From positions 1 to 64,000 of the forward strand of contig JAHHQM010000005.1 of assembly GCA_020026395.1 (NCBI GenBank): 64,000 nucleotides of DNA, in the 5' to 3' direction. Origin of the DNA: Alistipes sp. (GTDB taxonomy: Bacteria; Bacteroidota; Bacteroidia; Bacteroidales; Rikenellaceae). This document shows, piece by piece, positions 61,302 through 64,000 of this stretch. Within the stretch, counting starts at the first letter, position 1; every line of letters starts with the position of its first letter. The translations under genes and the position numbers were made by a program. The notes under the pieces were generated by a model. That model saw only the letters and a list, made by a program, of their open reading frames with translations. It did not search any database and was not told where the DNA came from.

Positions 61302-62783
61302 TTACTCCAGTTCCCAGTCCGTGCCCTCCTTACCGTCCTTGACGCGGATGCCGGCGGCAGCCAATCCGTCGCGGATGCGGTCCGAGGCAGCCCAGTCTTT
61401 AGCCTGACGTGCCTTCACACGCTCGGCGAGCAGCATCTCGACCAGCGGAGTCACATAGTCGCGGCCTGCACCCGACTGCGCATCGGCCGTGCGTTCGTTC
61501 TTCAATCCGAGGATGTCGAATACCCACAGGCTGACCGTCTTTCGCAACTGCCCCAGGTCGCTCTCGGTGATCGTCTCCTTACCGTCGGCCAGCGAATTAA
61601 TGACGCGTACCCAATCAAACAGGGCGGAGATCACCTGCGGCGAGTTCAGATCGTCGTCCATGGCGCAACGGCAACGATCCTCCAGCTCTTCGGGATTGAC
61701 CGAAGACGAAGCCGAGGGTTTTACCTTGGCCAGCGTCTCCACGCCCTTCATCAGACGCTCGTAACCCTTCTCGGCAGCCTGCAACGCCTCGTTCGAGAAG
61801 TCGAGCGTCGAGCGGTAGTGTGCCTGAAGCACGAAGAAACGGATGGTCATCGGCGAGTAGGCCTTCTCCAACAGGTCGTGCGTACCCGTGAACAACTGCT
61901 CCAGGGTAATGAAGTTACCCAGCGACTTACCCATCTTGCGGCCGTTGATCGTGATCATGTTGTTGTGTACCCAGTAGCGTGCCGAGTCGTGACCCAGCGC
62001 GGCGGTCGATTGGGCGATCTCGCACTCGTGGTGCGGGAACATCAGGTCCATACCGCCTCCGTGGATGTCGAAACGCTCACCCAGGTAGCGCGTGCTCATC
62101 GTCGAGCACTCGATGTGCCAGCCGGGGAAACCGTCGCTCCAGGGCGAAGGCCAGCGCATGATGTGTTCGGGCGACGCCTTCTTCCACAGGGCGAAGTCGT
62201 AGGAGTGGTGCTTGTCGCTCTGACCGTCCAACTCGCGGGTGTTCTCCACGATGTCGTCGAGATTACGACCCGACAGACGGCCGTAGTTATACTTGGCATT
62301 GTATTTCTCCACATCGAAATAGACCGATCCGTTGGAGATGTAGGCAAAGCCCTCCTCCAGGATCTTCTTCGTGAATTCGATCTGCTCGATGATGTGACCC
62401 GAGGCGTGGGGCTCGATCGACGGGCTCTGCACGTTGAGTGCATCCATCGCACGGTGGTAACGCTCCGTGTAGTACTGCGCCACCTCCATGGGTTCGAGCT
62501 GTTCCAGACGGGCTTTCTTCTGGATCTTGTCTTCGCCCTCGTCGGCATCGTGCTCCAGGTGACCCACATCGGTGATGTTACGCACGTAACGCACCTTGTA
62601 GCCGAGCGACTTGAGGTAACGGAACAAAAGATCGAAGGTCACCGACGGACGCGCGTGTCCCAAATGGGGATCGCCGTAAACCGTGGGGCCGCAGACATAC
62701 ATGCCCACACGACCCGGAGTCAAGGGCTCGAACTCTTCCTTGCGGCGGGAGAGCGTATTGTAGAGTACCAGTTTGGAATCCAT
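61302..62783 (-). CDS. cysS: Cysteinyl-tRNA synthetase
   Basis: The 493-residue class I enzyme has the zinc Cys in MYVCGPTVYGDPHLGHARPSV, with HLGH as the HIGH motif, and a KMSKS variant KMGKSLGN. The central FPGWHIECSTMS and GGGMDLMFPHHECEIAQS blocks supply the other zinc ligands. Length is normal. It is transcribed ahead of prfB, 97 bases upstream. Confidence 0.97.
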   Translation of the reverse strand: MDSKLVLYNTLSRRKEEFEPLTPGRVGMYVCGPTVYGDPHLGHARPSVTFDLLFRYLKSLGYKVRYVRNITDVGHLEHDADEGEDKIQKKARLEQLEPMEVAQYYTERYHRAMDALNVQSPSIEPHASGHIIEQIEFTKKILEEGFAYISNGSVYFDVEKYNAKYNYGRLSGRNLDDIVENTRELDGQSDKHHSYDFALWKKASPEHIMRWPSPWSDGFPGWHIECSTMSTRYLGERFDIHGGGMDLMFPHHECEIAQSTAALGHDSARYWVHNNMITINGRKMGKSLGNFITLEQLFTGTHDLLEKAYSPMTIRFFVLQAHYRSTLDFSNEALQAAEKGYERLMKGVETLAKVKPSASSSVNPEELEDRCRCAMDDDLNSPQVISALFDWVRVINSLADGKETITESDLGQLRKTVSLWVFDILGLKNERTADAQSGAGRDYVTPLVEMLLAERVKARQAKDWAASDRIRDGLAAAGIRVKDGKEGTDWELE

Positions 62784-62831
62784 AGTGTAATCGGTTTTGA
62801 TTCGGTAATGTCACACCGTCGGGGTCGTTCC

Positions 62832-62901
62832 GCATCCTCGTGTCACCGTGCCGCTGCATCCTCGCGCATCATATCCCTGCATCCTCGCGCATCGTACCAC
62901 T
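62832..62901. repeat. Short degenerate tandem repeat
   Basis: Two 23-base units (62856-62878 and 62879-62901) agree at 20 of 23 bases and begin GCATCCTCGCGCATC; a third, more diverged unit starts at 62832 with GCATCCTCG. Confidence 0.6.
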
Positions 62902-62994
62902 GTGCCACCGTATTGTCGTCACTTCGCCTCCGGTGTAAATCCATAAAACAGTGTGTGTCCGCCCCCGTTTGTTCGGGCGGGGACTTACTCGCCA

Positions 62995-63029
62995 CAAATT
63001 TACAAAATAAAATGGGGATTCCGTCCAAA
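62995..63029 (-). promoter_or_regulatory. Candidate promoter of cysS
   Basis: The minus strand has TAAATTTG (62995-63002) and TTTG (63026-63029), both perfect, with a 23-base spacer that is longer than usual. The leader to cysS would be about 205 bases and include the tandem repeat. Confidence 0.45.
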
Positions 63030-63082
63030 ACCCGTCCGCTTTTTCGCCCCCGCCCACCCGAAATCTTTCTTTTATAGGTAAT

Positions 63083-63117
63083 TTTGGGTGGAAATCGGCG
63101 TTATTTTCTTAATTTTG
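63083..63117 (+). promoter_or_regulatory. Candidate promoter of the DUF2723 gene
   Basis: TTTG at 63083-63086 and TAATTTTG at 63110-63117 match the consensus boxes, again with a 23-base spacer. The start codon at 63147 is 29 bases after the -7 box. Confidence 0.5.
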
Positions 63118-63146
63118 CAATTCAAACAAATTCCTTTTGACAACTT

Positions 63147-64000
63147 ATGGAACAATTCAAACGATGGAACAACCTTGTCGGCTGGTCGGTGTTCGCTGTG
63201 GCGGCGCTGGTTTACCTGCTGACGATGGAACCCGTTTCGAGCCTCTGGGACTGCTCGGAATTTATCGCCACCTCCTATAAACTCGAGGTGGGACACCCGC
63301 CCGGGGCCCCGCTCTTCATGATGCTGGCACGTCTGGCCACGCTCTTTGCGTTCGGCAATCCCGACTACGTAAGCATCGCCGTCAATGCGATGAACTCCCT
63401 GGCAAGTGCCTTCTGCATCCTGTTCCTGTTCTGGACGATCACCCACATGGCACGACGCATCGTCACGCGTCGCGACGGGGAACTCTCCACGGGGAACATC
63501 GTGGCCATCCTCGGCTCGGGTGCCGTGGGTGCCCTGGCCTATACCTTCACCGACACGTTCTGGTTCTCGGCCGTCGAGGGCGAGGTGTATGCCCTCTCGT
63601 CGATGTTCACGGCACTGGTCGTGTGGCTCATGCTCAAATGGGAGGAACAGGCCGACGAACCCCACGCCCTGCGTTGGATCGTGCTGATTGCCTACCTGAT
63701 GGGACTTTCGATCGGTGTGCACATCCTCAACCTATTGACGATGCCCGCTCTGGCGTTTATCTACTATTTCCGCAGAACCGACCGCGTGACCTTCAAGGGA
63801 ATCCTTCTGACCCTCGTCGCCGGATGTGCCGCCCTGCTCTTTATCAACAACCTGATCATCCCCTTCACCGTATGGTGCGGTGCGATGGTCGATGTGCTGT
63901 TCGTCAATTCGCTCGGCCTTCCCGTCAATTCGGGTATGGTCGTTTTCTCGCTGGCACTGATCGGTGGCATGGGATGGCTCACGTGGAAGACCCACAAAAA
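63147..64000 (+). CDS. DUF2723 membrane protein (protein O-mannosyltransferase-like), 5' part
   Basis: The gene starts at ATG 63147 (MEQFKRWNNLVGW) and runs off the right edge after 284 codons without a stop. The visible part has at least six hydrophobic helices. The first loop holds PVSSLWDCSEFIATSYKLEVGHPPGAPL, with the acidic residues and the HPPG motif typical of DUF2723, a GT-C-fold family widespread in Bacteroidetes and related to the TMEM260 O-mannosyltransferases. It may glycosylate exported proteins or lipids. Full-length relatives have about 1,000 or more residues, so most of the gene lies outside the window. Confidence 0.88.
   Translation, partial: MEQFKRWNNLVGWSVFAVAALVYLLTMEPVSSLWDCSEFIATSYKLEVGHPPGAPLFMMLARLATLFAFGNPDYVSIAVNAMNSLASAFCILFLFWTITHMARRIVTRRDGELSTGNIVAILGSGAVGALAYTFTDTFWFSAVEGEVYALSSMFTALVVWLMLKWEEQADEPHALRWIVLIAYLMGLSIGVHILNLLTMPALAFIYYFRRTDRVTFKGILLTLVAGCAALLFINNLIIPFTVWCGAMVDVLFVNSLGLPVNSGMVVFSLALIGGMGWLTWKTHK

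Larger units (their letters stand above)
62784..63146. other. Divergent spacer between cysS and the DUF2723 gene
   Basis: These 363 bases carry no gene. The left half is C-rich on the + strand and contains degenerate tandem repeats (62831-62901). The right half holds promoter-like elements for both directions. Confidence 0.55.

Noticed and set aside
62941..62990. GC-rich hairpin-like bases in the cysS/DUF2723 spacer
   Set aside because: The pairing needs a two-base bulge and a mismatch-rich centre; no T-run follows, so neither terminator nor operator can be supported.

Overview
The window looks like a chromosome segment of a GC-rich member of the Bacteroidales, most like Alistipes (family Rikenellaceae). 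The grounds are: promoter-like boxes of the TAnnTTTG type (most often TATCTTTG) in front of many genes; lipoproteins with an acidic Ser-Asp-Asp stretch after the lipid cysteine (the Bacteroidetes surface-export signal); BACON and Big_2 domain lipoproteins; a fused MurF-alanine racemase; a DUF2723 glycosyltransferase-like membrane protein; and a str-S10-spc-alpha ribosomal cluster lacking tuf. The genus is inference from style, not from a search.

Layout. 1-3694: two tandem copies of a two-gene cassette, each a Big_2/FnIII-like surface lipoprotein followed by a lipoprotein with a thioredoxin domain (WCSGC) and each closed by a similar hairpin terminator; the first copy is cut by the window edge. 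3695-4710: a C-rich spacer, bL31 type B (-) and a CAT-anticodon tRNA. 4948-22864: envelope and housekeeping genes. lptD (-) diverges from amidase, mlaD-like, mutS2, murF-alr, rsmI-like, grpE, dnaJ, a small membrane protein, mutL, rhomboid, an EEP-family hydrolase and yhcH-like (+). 23084-25950: pth and rplY (-) diverge from aspA (+). 26009-33781: an accessory stretch with a C-rich spacer, tRNA-Glu(CTC), three paralogous BACON lipoproteins with YD-like repeats, a small outer-membrane protein, a gene remnant, and a complete 1,170-bp insertion sequence with terminal inverted repeats and a 44-bp perfect palindrome directly before its transposase.

34066-52733 (-): 33 genes of the str-S10-spc-alpha ribosomal cluster from rpsL to rplQ, including fusA, secY, map, infA and rpoA. 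The order is canonical except for a 729-bp spacer between rpsN and rpsH that carries its own promoter-like sequence. 53287-64000: leuS (+), def, ruvX, glycyl-tRNA synthetase, a NamZ-like muramidase, prfB and cysS (all -), then a DUF2723 protein (+) cut by the right edge.

Most of the window is conserved core genome. The points most worth a second look are the duplicated lipoprotein/thioredoxin cassette, the BACON/YD lipoprotein cluster with its outer-membrane partner, the palindrome that guards the transposase start, the interrupted spc operon, the extra N-terminal hydrophobic segment of SecY, the loss of endonuclease motifs in MutL, and the aberrant T-arm of the CAT tRNA. I found no CRISPR array, phage, defence system or conjugative module. 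Nothing here is a clear-cut new system; the lipoprotein/thioredoxin pair is the best candidate for undescribed biology.
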